Source: Verrucomicrobiota bacterium (GTDB taxonomy: Bacteria > Verrucomicrobiota > Verrucomicrobiia > Chthoniobacterales > SZAS-18). Taken from it: a DNA stretch of 64,000 nucleotides. This document shows, piece by piece, positions 17,648 to 25,153 of this stretch (the first letter of the stretch is position 1; each line of letters starts with the position of its first letter). The notes under the pieces are model-generated. The model made no database searches. It had not been told where the DNA came from and saw nothing but the letters and a program-made list of their open reading frames with translations. Position numbers and translations under genes: made by a program. The stretch lies in NCBI GenBank assembly GCA_018240025.1, contig JAFEGM010000040.1, positions 1-64,000 on the forward strand, given 5' to 3'.

Positions 17648-18070
17648 ATGTCCACGACGACAAGCGTCCGTCCAGATCCCACTGAGCCCTTCGGCACCAC
17701 TCGTCGCACCCTCCGGTTGATCGAGGCGTGCGTGCTGGGGAATGCGCTCGCCCTCCGCCATTGGCTGGCGGAAGGGGCCGATCCGAATGCCGCCACCAGC
17801 TGCGGCTACGCGCCGCTCCACTTCGCCGCTCTGGCGGGCCGGCCGGCGATCGTCCAGATCCTCCTCGAGGCCGGAGCCGATCCCCTGCTGCGCGGCCCCT
17901 CCGGCTGCCAGCCGTCCGAACTCGCCGCCATGCACGGGCATCGCGAGACCGCCGCCCTCCTGCGCGAGGCCGCGCGGGCCGCCCGCGGACTCCGCCAGCG
18001 GGAGGCCGTGGTGCCCGCCTGCCTCCGCGGCACCTCGCAGCCTCTCATCCCCACGCTCGCCGCCGCCTGA
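17648..18070 (+). CDS. Small ankyrin-repeat protein
   Basis: This 140-residue protein contains about two and a half ankyrin repeats. The clearest is GYAPLHFAALAGRPAIVQILLEAGADP, flanked by LRHWLAEGADPNAA and CQPSELAAMHGHRETAALL, spanning residues about 22-100. Ankyrin repeats mediate protein-protein contacts, and nothing else in the chain suggests catalysis or export. The start ATG follows an A+T-rich stretch after recN that probably contains the promoter. The next genes encode a receiver-domain protein and a possible CheW-like protein, so a regulatory adaptor role is conceivable but not shown. Confidence 0.83.
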   Translation: MSTTTSVRPDPTEPFGTTRRTLRLIEACVLGNALALRHWLAEGADPNAATSCGYAPLHFAALAGRPAIVQILLEAGADPLLRGPSGCQPSELAAMHGHRETAALLREAARAARGLRQREAVVPACLRGTSQPLIPTLAAA

Positions 18071-18127
18071 AACGCTTTCGCTCCCTTCCACCTCCTCAAC
18101 TCCAACCACTCCAACTCAGATCCCATC

Positions 18128-18535
18128 ATGCCCAAGCAGAACCAACTCGTCGTCCTGACCATCGATGACCACGCCAGCCAGCGCGCCCGCATCGCCGAAA
18201 TGCTCGAAGGCCCGTCCGTGCGCGTGATCGAGGCCGCCAGCGTGGCCGACGCCCTCGAGGTTCTCGAGCGCGATCAGCCGCAGCTCGTCACGCTCGACAT
18301 CGTGTTCGACGACGACCACGAGAGCGACGGCTACCGCTTCTGCGCCCGCCTGAAGGAGCGCCTGCCGGAGGTGCCGATCATCGCCATCTCCTCGCGCGGC
18401 CGCGGGGTGGACAAGAGCCTCATGCAGACCCGCGGGGCGGCCGACTATATCCCGAAGAGCGAGTTGACCCGTGAGCGTCTCCGCGAATCGGTGCTGGCCG
18501 TCCTCCCGGCCGCCGCGGGCTACCTGCCGGCCTGA
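18128..18535 (+). CDS. Stand-alone response-regulator receiver domain
   Basis: This 135-residue protein is a single receiver domain with no output domain, so it must signal through a partner. The acidic pair DD (13-14), the phospho-acceptor Asp in TLDIVFD (Asp57), the Ser in IAISS and the Lys in YIPKS are all present. After the acceptor Asp it has an acidic insertion, DDDHESD, that is longer than usual. The next gene starts 2 bases after its stop and may encode a CheW-like coupling protein, which would make the pair a small chemotaxis-type or intracellular signalling unit. No histidine kinase is adjacent. Confidence 0.92.
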   Translation: MPKQNQLVVLTIDDHASQRARIAEMLEGPSVRVIEAASVADALEVLERDQPQLVTLDIVFDDDHESDGYRFCARLKERLPEVPIIAISSRGRGVDKSLMQTRGAADYIPKSELTRERLRESVLAVLPAAAGYLPA

Positions 18536-18537
18536 CC

Positions 18538-19017
18538 ATGCCTGCTTCCCTGCTGCACTTTCAGACCCTCGCCGACGGCTGCACGCTGGCGGTCGATGGC
18601 GAGCACGTGCTGCAGTATCTCGACACCACCCCGCCGAGCTTCGTCCCGCAACCCGGGGCGCGGCGCGGCGTGGTGGGCGTGGCGGCGCTCTCGTGGTCCG
18701 GGGTGGATCATGCGCCGGTCGCCATCATCGATGTCCCGTTCACGCTCGATCTCGCCGCGCGCCCGCAGCCCGTGGGCCCGTTGCTGCTGGTCCGTGGGAG
18801 CGACGGCACGGTTGCCGGCCTCCTGACCGCCGAAACGGCCCGGCCGCCGCGCTACGAGACTCTGCCCGACCTTCGCCCACTGTCGGAGTGGGAACCTCAT
18901 CCGAAGCTCGGCCAGCTCCTGCGCTCCTGCCCCCAGCCCGACCCCGCCGACGGCCCCTGCGCCTGGCTGCTGGATGTGGAGCTCTTTCTCTCACGCCTTT
19001 CTCAGCTGGAAGGCTGA
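18538..19017 (+). CDS. Possible CheW-like protein, 159 aa
   Basis: The protein is not clearly recognisable. Its middle (RRGVVGVAALSWSGVDHAPVAIIDVP, then GPLLLVRGSDGTVAGLLTAET) has the rhythm of a CheW fold, in which a 'G-x-x-x-L..G...P.id' strand pair precedes a second barrel half. The resemblance is weak. It starts 2 bases after the receiver-domain gene and is surely translated with it. The coupling of a lone receiver domain to a CheW-like protein would be logical for chemotaxis-type signalling. An alternative is an unrelated lineage-specific partner of the receiver. Confidence 0.55.
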   Translation: MPASLLHFQTLADGCTLAVDGEHVLQYLDTTPPSFVPQPGARRGVVGVAALSWSGVDHAPVAIIDVPFTLDLAARPQPVGPLLLVRGSDGTVAGLLTAETARPPRYETLPDLRPLSEWEPHPKLGQLLRSCPQPDPADGPCAWLLDVELFLSRLSQLEG

Positions 19018-19131
19018 ATGAACCTTCCTCCGCGGTGGAGAGACGCTGTCGGTTCTCGCGAAGCCAACGGGCTTGGCGGCCGGTGCTGACACCAGAGTAA
19101 GGGCCGTCTTCGGGAACGTCGCCTCTTCGCT

Positions 19132-19287
19132 CCTTCGCGTGAGCCTTCCCCGGCGTCGCTCGCGCCGGCACCGTCGTCCCCAAAGCGGCAGGGCGCGGGT
19201 CGCTCGACGCTCCCCGCTTCCTGCCGCACTCCAAAAGATCTTCGCGCCTTCGCCCTCTTCTTGCCTTCGCGTGAGCCTTCCCCGGCG
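19132..19287. repeat. 24-bp direct repeat downstream of rtcB
   Basis: An identical 24-bp word beginning CCTTCGCGTGAGCC occurs at both ends of this stretch (19132-19155 and 19264-19287), each preceded by degenerate CTTCGC/CCTTCGCG words. A related copy, CCTTCGCGTGAACC, lies at 47031-47044. The gap of about 285 bases between the CheW-like gene and the end of rtcB otherwise holds nothing I can identify. Confidence 0.6.
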
Positions 19288-19302
19288 CCGCTGGCCGCGC
19301 TC

Positions 19303-20697
19303 TCAGTCCTCGGCCTTCTCGCCGGCGGGGCACATCTTCACCAGCTTCGGATCGAAGCGGCCGAGCACCTCGACCAGATCGGTCTGCGCGGCCATGACGG
19401 AATGGATGTCCTTATAGACCCCCGGCACTTCGTCGAGCCCCGAGCTGAGCAACTCCACGCCCGCGGCAGCCAGCTGCTTCTTCACCGCGCTCCAAGTGAA
19501 ACTCTGCAGCGCTTTCGTCCGGCTCATCACCCGGCCCGCGCCATGCGACGCGCTGTGCAGCGAGGCGTCGTTGCCCCGGCCGCGCACGACAAACCCGGGC
19601 GAGGCCATCGAGCCGGGAATGACTCCGAGCACCCCCGGTCCGGCCGGCGTGGCGCCCTTGCGGTGCACGATGACCTCCTTCTCGACCCCACCGATCCGGT
19701 GCGTCTCCTTCCAGGCGAAGTTGTGATGGTTCTCGATGTCGAGGATGACCTCCGCGCCCACCTTTCGGGCGATGTACTTGTGAATGATGGCGTGATTGGC
19801 CGCGGCATAGCGGCCCATCAGGTTCATGGCGGCCCAGTATTCCTGCCCGTCGGCTTCCTCGAGCGTCAGCCAGGAGAGATGCTTCAACTCCTTCGGCAGC
19901 TCGCTGCGCCGGCTCATGGCGCGACGGCTGTAGGTCTCGCAGACCTGCGCTCCAGCGCCCCGCGAGCCGCTGTGGCTGAGCAACGCCAGGTATTCGCCCG
20001 GCTCGAGACCGGAGTTCGGGTCCGTCACCGTGTAGGTGCCGAACTCGACGAAGTGATTGCCCGAGCCGCTCGTGCCGAGCTGGTTCCAAGCCTTGTCGCG
20101 CAGCCGGCTGGTCACGGGCGTGACGTCCCAATCCTCGTCCATGACCTCGTGGTCGCGGCGCTGTTTGAAGGTCGCGCCCACGCCGAAGCGGGTCTCGCTC
20201 TCCAGGATGTTGGCGAAGCGGTCGCGCATGCCGGCCAGCGTGCTCCCCTTCCGGTCGTAGACGCTGAGCTTCATGCGGCAGGCGATGTCGACGCCGACGG
20301 CGTAGGGCACGACCGCATTCTCCGTGGCCAGCACGCCGCCGATGGGCAGTCCGTAGCCGACGTGCGCATCGGGCATGAGCGCACCGGCCGCCGCCACGGG
20401 CAGGGCGCAGGCATTGGCCATCTGCTGCACCGCGGCGGCGTCGAGATCGGTTCCCCACTGCTGCCAGGGCGCGAGCGTCGCCCGGGGCGTGAAGGCCGGC
20501 CGGTAGAGCGCCCGGGCCAGCGGCGCACGCGTCTCGTCGGAGAAATACGCCGGCGGATCGGCCAAAATGCGCTGCAATTCCTCCTCCACCTCGGGCCGGG
20601 TGGCGCCATGGGCGAAGAGACGTCGCAGGTGCTCGCCCGCGAGACGGAGGGCATCGCCCTCGGGATAGCCGAGCGCCTGAAGATCCTTGGAATTCAT
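19303..20697 (-). CDS. rtcB: RtcB-family RNA ligase, long divergent subtype
   Basis: RtcB joins RNA 2',3'-cyclic phosphate or 3'-phosphate ends to 5'-OH ends using GTP and Mn2+, in RNA repair or tRNA splicing. This 464-residue protein shows the family core: MPDAHVGYGLPIGGV, the metal-site segment VGVDIACRM (Asp137, Cys140), SGSGNHFVEFG, LSHSGSRGAG and SHGAGRVMSR for guanylylation. The sequence DIACRM instead of the more common D-I-G/N-C-G marks a divergent branch seen in several bacterial phyla. The ATG at MNSKDLQALG is preferred over an upstream in-frame codon. No archease, prfH or RtcA gene is adjacent, so its target RNA is unknown. Confidence 0.92.
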   Translation of the reverse strand: MNSKDLQALGYPEGDALRLAGEHLRRLFAHGATRPEVEEELQRILADPPAYFSDETRAPLARALYRPAFTPRATLAPWQQWGTDLDAAAVQQMANACALPVAAAGALMPDAHVGYGLPIGGVLATENAVVPYAVGVDIACRMKLSVYDRKGSTLAGMRDRFANILESETRFGVGATFKQRRDHEVMDEDWDVTPVTSRLRDKAWNQLGTSGSGNHFVEFGTYTVTDPNSGLEPGEYLALLSHSGSRGAGAQVCETYSRRAMSRRSELPKELKHLSWLTLEEADGQEYWAAMNLMGRYAAANHAIIHKYIARKVGAEVILDIENHHNFAWKETHRIGGVEKEVIVHRKGATPAGPGVLGVIPGSMASPGFVVRGRGNDASLHSASHGAGRVMSRTKALQSFTWSAVKKQLAAAGVELLSSGLDEVPGVYKDIHSVMAAQTDLVEVLGRFDPKLVKMCPAGEKAED

Positions 20698-20772
20698 ACG
20701 ACGAAAGAACGACTGGGCCGACACGCTAACGCGCCCCGGCCGATTCTGCACGCGGGCCGCGTCGCCCGCCGC

Positions 20773-21363
20773 CTACTGCGCCGGCTTTTCGACCGCCGGG
20801 GTCGCATTGATCCAGCTGTAGCGCGCATCCAACCAGGCGCTGGTCGAGCCCGGGGCCAGGCCCTTGAAGCGGCGCACCAGCGGCTTCTTCGTCTGGCTCC
20901 AGCCGATCCAATACTCCGCCGTGGCGTTGCCTGCCTTGACCTTGAGCAGCACGAGCCGCTCCTGCTCCTTGCCGTTGGACGAGGTCTCCTCGCCGGCCTT
21001 CTCGACCTCCGGCTGGCCCTTGGGCGCAGCCAGCGGATCGAGCAGCAGGCTCAATTCGGCCGCGTCGCGCTTCTCGCTGGGCTGCCAGGTCTTGCCGCCA
21101 TCCGAACTGGTCCAGTTGGACGAGCCGACCGAGCGGAGCCGTTTCGCGCCGGGCGCGATCTGCAGATCGAAGTCCTGCCCCCCGACCTGCGCCTCGAGCG
21201 TGCGCTTCGTCTCGCCGTCGACCGTCGCCTTGATCCGCATGCCCTTGGCCGTGCGGGTGTAATCCAGCGCGCTGCGCAGCAGCTGCGCCGGCGGGAGACT
21301 GGTATCCTGCGCCGAGGCGACGCAGACGAAAGCAAACCACGAGAGGAGGAGGAACGTGCGCAT
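20773..21363 (-). CDS. Secreted protein of unknown function
   Basis: This protein of 196 residues has a signal peptide (MRTFLLLSWFAFVCVASAQ) and is therefore probably periplasmic or outer-membrane-associated. The body includes LLRSALDYTRTAKGMRIKATVDGETKRTLEAQVG, WTSSDGGKTWQPSE and NATAEYWIGWSQTKKP. The alternating pattern suggests a beta-rich lipid- or polymer-binding fold similar in shape to LolA-like proteins, although I cannot claim membership. It precedes rtcB on the same strand by 75 bases. Its start is near the beginning of the divergent GT5-like gene, with short TTTCGA words between them. Confidence 0.66.
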   Translation of the reverse strand: MRTFLLLSWFAFVCVASAQDTSLPPAQLLRSALDYTRTAKGMRIKATVDGETKRTLEAQVGGQDFDLQIAPGAKRLRSVGSSNWTSSDGGKTWQPSEKRDAAELSLLLDPLAAPKGQPEVEKAGEETSSNGKEQERLVLLKVKAGNATAEYWIGWSQTKKPLVRRFKGLAPGSTSAWLDARYSWINATPAVEKPAQ

Positions 21364-21507
21364 TCCCTGCAGAAACGCAGCCCCGCGTCCGAGGCAACCG
21401 ACGACCGCGACCCGCCCGAGTTTCGAATTTCGAGTTTCGGTCGCGCTGATTTTCACCCACCCTGCCTCCCTTCCCGGGAGTCGACTCCCGCGTTACCGTC
21501 CCGACCC

Positions 21508-22839
21508 ATGAGATTCGTTTTTGCTGCGACCGCCCCGGCGGCCCTCGGAGGCCTGCCCGCGGCCTTGAAGAAAGCCGGCCACGAGGTCGCCATCATCCTG
21601 CCCTTCGAGGCCGGCGCGGCCAAGGTCGCCAAAGCCACCCGGGTCCGCCTCCACCTCCGGGTCGGAGCGCAGAGCATCCTCACCACCATCCACCAGGCGT
21701 CCTCCGCGCAGCGGGTGGCCTGCTACGTGGCCAAGCCGGAGCACGCCCCCACGCCGGGTTCGGCCTCGGAGGGCATCTGGTTCTCGCAGGCGGTCATCGA
21801 GCTGGCCCGCCGCCTGACGCCCACGCCCGACGCCCTGGTTCTGGCCGGCTGGCAGCCGGGTCTCGCGCCGGTGTACAATCACGCCTGGCACCTGCCGTTC
21901 TCGTTCGTCCAGCTGCTCGATTTCCAGACCGGCGAGGGCTCCTTCGGGCCGGAGGAATTCGCGCTCACGAACCTGGCTGGCGAGTACTTCGCGCCCAGCG
22001 GGGTGGAGTTCCACGGGCATCTGCATTTCCTCAAATCCGCCCTCCTGCACGCCGACCGCATTGTCGTCCCGGGCGGACTGGCCTTCCGCACCATGACCGA
22101 GTCCCGCGGCCAGCTCGGACCGCTGCTGGCGGAGTTGGCCGGCAAGACGCGGGCCATCGCCTGGCCGCTCTCGACCGAAGAGGGCAACCCGGCCACCGAC
22201 GCCACGCTGACGCAGAAGTACCGCGCCGCTTCGCCCAGCGGGAAGGCCATCTGCCGCACTGCGTTGCTGGAGAAGCTCGGGCTCAAGCCGGAGCCGCGGG
22301 GGTCCATTCTCCTGCTCGATCGCGCCCTGACCGCGCACACGCTCGGCCCGATCCTCGACCGTCTGCTCGGCCGCGATCTCCGCCTCGTCGTGGCCCGCGC
22401 CCGGACGCCGGAGGATGCCGCCCTGGAGATCGCCGCCCGGCGCAATCCCGGCCAGATCGCCTTCCTGCGCGACGACCAGCCGCCCGGACCCAACGTCCTG
22501 ACCGGGGTCGATGCCACGCTGCTGCCCGAGCGCCTGACGCCCGCCTCGCTCGAGGCGCTGGAGACGGCGCAACGCTTCGGCGTCATCCCGATCGTCTCGG
22601 CCCAGCAGGGCTTGGAAGGGCTTTGCACCGACCTGCGCCCGCTCGTCGGCACGGGCGATGCCATCATCTGCCGCTGGGGCGATACCGACGGCTGGTGGGA
22701 TGCGCTCGGCGTCCGCCTGCAGGGTCTGACCCGCGTCGATGCCCTCCGCCATGGCGCCGTCCAGCGCGCCATGGAACGTGCCGCCGCCCGCAGCTGGGCG
22801 GGCGCTGCCGCCGAGTTCCCCGCGGCCATCACTCACTGA
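21508..22839 (+). CDS. Divergent starch/glycogen synthase (GT5)-like protein
   Basis: The 443-residue protein follows the layout of GT5 glycogen synthases. The N-terminus MRFVFAATAPAALGGLPAALKKAGHEVAIILP mirrors the ADP-glucose-binding start, and the later segment with GHLHFLKSALLHADRIVVP matches the LKAGIxYAD region. It appears degenerate: the usual KxGGL is reduced to LGGL and the C-terminal Glu-containing acceptor motif (ExxGxxxxE) is not recognisable. It may be non-catalytic or have changed substrate. The start ATG is well placed and its stop is 2 bases before the first APC permease gene, so the two are probably one transcript, possibly linking sugar and amine metabolism. Confidence 0.72.
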   Translation: MRFVFAATAPAALGGLPAALKKAGHEVAIILPFEAGAAKVAKATRVRLHLRVGAQSILTTIHQASSAQRVACYVAKPEHAPTPGSASEGIWFSQAVIELARRLTPTPDALVLAGWQPGLAPVYNHAWHLPFSFVQLLDFQTGEGSFGPEEFALTNLAGEYFAPSGVEFHGHLHFLKSALLHADRIVVPGGLAFRTMTESRGQLGPLLAELAGKTRAIAWPLSTEEGNPATDATLTQKYRAASPSGKAICRTALLEKLGLKPEPRGSILLLDRALTAHTLGPILDRLLGRDLRLVVARARTPEDAALEIAARRNPGQIAFLRDDQPPGPNVLTGVDATLLPERLTPASLEALETAQRFGVIPIVSAQQGLEGLCTDLRPLVGTGDAIICRWGDTDGWWDALGVRLQGLTRVDALRHGAVQRAMERAAARSWAGAAAEFPAAITH

Positions 22840-22841
22840 CC

Positions 22842-24686
22842 ATGGAGTCACTCCCCGTCGTCTCCTCGGACGGAACCCCGATCGACCGCCCCCGCAACGT
22901 CGACTGGCGCCGCGCAGCCGCGTTGCTCTACGGCGACTGGGGCACGAGCAAGGCCTACGTCATCGGCATGGGCTTCGCGGCCGCCCAGTTCGGCTCGCTC
23001 TGGATCATCCTCGCGGTCTGCGCCCTGACCGGGCTGGTCGGCTACATGTATTCCATCGTCTGCCGGCTCTTCCCGGAAGGCGGCGGCGTCTATTCCGCCG
23101 GCCGCCTGCAGAGCCGGTCGATCGCCACCTTCGGCGCGCTCTTGCTGCTGGGCGGATTCATCGTCACGGCCAGCCTGAGCGCGTACTTCGGCGTCATTTA
23201 CCTCGGCGTGCCGCAGAAATGGGCCGCGCCCGCCGCCATGGTGATCATCGTCATCCTGGGTGGGCTCAATGCGTACGGCCCGCGCCACAGCGGTAGTCTG
23301 GCGGTGGGCCTCGCGCTGCCCGCCGTGGCGGTCGTGGTCATCACGCTCCTCCTCAGCGTGCCGCATTGGACGCTGGAGCACATCGAGCGGCCGCACGGCA
23401 ACTTCGCGGTCAACTGGGTGCACTTCGTCGGTGTGATCCTCGCGCTCAGCGGGGTGGAGGCGATCGCCAACATGACCGGCGTGATGAAGCTCGATCCGGG
23501 CGCCACGCCGGCCGACCCGAAGATCAGCAAGACCGCCAACAAAGCCCTCTTCGTCGTCTCCCTCGAGGTCGTGGGCGCCACCGCCCTGCTCGGCTTCGCC
23601 ATGCTCTCGCTGCCGGTCGCCAAGACGGCCGAGATGACTGAGCGCAAGGAGGACATGCTCAAGTACCTGGCGGAGCATTTCGGCGCGGCCACCATCGGGC
23701 CGGGCTTCGGCGAAGTCTTCGGCACCTTCACCGGCATCGTCTACGGCCTGCTCCTGCTCAGCGCGGTCAACACGGCCATCGTGGCCATGATCGGCCTGCT
23801 CTTTCTCATGGGCGCCGACGGCGAAATGCCCCCGCAGATGACCCGGCTCAACGTCCACGGCGTGCCGCGCTGGCCGCTGGTGGCCTCGGTCATTCTGCCG
23901 GTCGTGGTGCTCTACTTCGCCAGCAACGGCGACGCGCTCGCCAACTTGTACGCCATGGGCGTGGTCGGCGCGATCACGGTCAATCTCGGCGCCTGTGTCT
24001 TCAATCGAAAGCTCCCCATGGCGACGTGGGAACGGCTGGCCATGGGCCTCGCGTTCCTCGTGCTCGCGGCCGTCTCGCTCACCCTGGCCAAGACCAAGCC
24101 GGACGCGCTTTTCTTCGCCATCTGCCTGATCGGCGCCGGCTTTGGCCTGCGGGCGTATTCGCACCGACTCTCCGGGCTGCGCACGCTGACCGTCCCGAAG
24201 GAGGTCGCCCAAGCGGTCAGCCCGGAGGCGGTGGCAGCGATGCGGCGTCCGTCCGTCGAGGGCGGTCGACTCCTCGTAGCCGCGCGCGGCCTGACCCCGG
24301 TGCTGCGCTTCGCCCTCGAGGAAGCCATCCTGCGCAAGGCCGTCCTCTACTGCGTCTACATCAAGGAATTCTCCGTCCCTCTGCTCGGCAGCGTGCCCCG
24401 CGCGGGCAGCGGCCGACCGAAATGGCAGGACGATCCGCAGGCCAATGCGATCATGTCCTTCATGCTCAATCTGGCCGAGGAAAAAGGCATCTCGCTCGTC
24501 CCCGTCTATGCGGTCAGCACCGATCCGGCCACGACCATCATCGAGCTCGCCGCCGCCACTGGCGTCGACTACGTCCTGCTCGGCGCCAGCCAGCGCGAGG
24601 CCATGACCAAGCTGCTGCGCGGCAATGTGGTCGCGCAGGTCGCCTCGAAGCTGCCGGACAACATCGGGCTCATCATCCACGGCTGA
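22842..24686 (+). CDS. APC-superfamily permease fused to a UspA domain, copy 1
   Basis: The 614-residue protein consists of an amino-acid/polyamine/cation (APC) type transporter of about 12 membrane helices (residues about 25-440) followed by a universal stress protein domain. Transport-fold landmarks include the early YGDWGTSKAYVIGMGF, the GVEAIANMTGVMK segment and the NKAL..SLEVVGATALLG stretch. The Usp part ends in the nucleotide-loop motif GASQREAMTKLLRGNVVAQ. Such fusions probably let stress or nucleotide level gate uptake of an amine, but the substrate is unknown. A paralogue of the same length follows, and the last 100 bases of this gene are duplicated in the gap between them. Confidence 0.9.
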   Translation: MESLPVVSSDGTPIDRPRNVDWRRAAALLYGDWGTSKAYVIGMGFAAAQFGSLWIILAVCALTGLVGYMYSIVCRLFPEGGGVYSAGRLQSRSIATFGALLLLGGFIVTASLSAYFGVIYLGVPQKWAAPAAMVIIVILGGLNAYGPRHSGSLAVGLALPAVAVVVITLLLSVPHWTLEHIERPHGNFAVNWVHFVGVILALSGVEAIANMTGVMKLDPGATPADPKISKTANKALFVVSLEVVGATALLGFAMLSLPVAKTAEMTERKEDMLKYLAEHFGAATIGPGFGEVFGTFTGIVYGLLLLSAVNTAIVAMIGLLFLMGADGEMPPQMTRLNVHGVPRWPLVASVILPVVVLYFASNGDALANLYAMGVVGAITVNLGACVFNRKLPMATWERLAMGLAFLVLAAVSLTLAKTKPDALFFAICLIGAGFGLRAYSHRLSGLRTLTVPKEVAQAVSPEAVAAMRRPSVEGGRLLVAARGLTPVLRFALEEAILRKAVLYCVYIKEFSVPLLGSVPRAGSGRPKWQDDPQANAIMSFMLNLAEEKGISLVPVYAVSTDPATTIIELAAATGVDYVLLGASQREAMTKLLRGNVVAQVASKLPDNIGLIIHG

Positions 24687-24983
24687 CGCGCTGGGAAACT
24701 CGGCCTCGAAAGAACTCAAGGAACTCAAAAAAGGTCCGCCGCGGCTTTCGTCTTCCTTAAGTTCTTTGAGGCACGGTCTCGACCGCGCCCTCTGCCAGCC
24801 AGCGCGAGGCCATGACCAACCTTCTGCGCGGCAATGTGGTCGCGCAGGTCGCCTCGGGGCTGCCGGACAATATCGGGCTCATCATCCACGGCTGAGACGC
24901 GCTGAAAAATGCCGGCCTCAAGGAACTCAGAGAACTCAAAAAGAGGAATCATTCTTTGAGTTCCTTGAGATCTTTGAGGCAAA
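24585..24983 (+). repeat. Tandem duplication of a gene tail plus palindromic word-repeat
   Basis: The last 102 bases of permease copy 1 and the following palindrome (24585-24774) occur again, about 90 percent identical, at 24794-24983. Each copy ends in an inverted repeat of GAACTCAA-type words (left arm CTCAAGGAACTCA, right arm TGAGTTCCTTGAG). The second copy's palindrome is the better preserved. It pairs 22 of 26 bases across a 14-base loop. Beyond it, up to 25153, I see no gene. The strong hairpins could terminate transcription or shield mRNA ends. Confidence 0.85.
24794..24895 (+). pseudogene. Duplicated 3' end of the APC-UspA permease gene
   Basis: This relic still reads ASQREAMTNLLRGNVVAQVAS and GLPDNIGLIIHG followed by a stop codon. 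It is the C-terminal end of the Usp domain of copy 1 with two residue changes (K to N, K to G). There is no start codon or upstream remainder of the gene, so it is not expressed as a protein. It may be the last trace of a third full-length copy or, more simply, a tail duplicated together with the adjoining palindrome. Confidence 0.85.
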
Positions 24984-25153
24984 AACTGCGGGAGCCGATC
25001 GCGGGCGGACCCGCACCCGAAACCGGGCTGAAAATTTGACGGAATGCCTATTTTGCGCGGAGATTGGGGACCTGATGATCGATCCGCTCCGCCACCGTGC
25101 TCCTGGTCTGGCGGAGTTCTGCACCCGCTGAGTCCCAGCGTTGGCGCGCCCTT

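Noticed and set aside
14698..17796. Very long minus-strand open frame across recN
   Set aside because: High G+C sequence keeps an antisense frame open. The plus-strand RecN motifs are unambiguous and the antisense product is Arg/Ala-rich with no family features. The same applies to long antisense frames over mnmG, ndk, the GspE-like gene and others.
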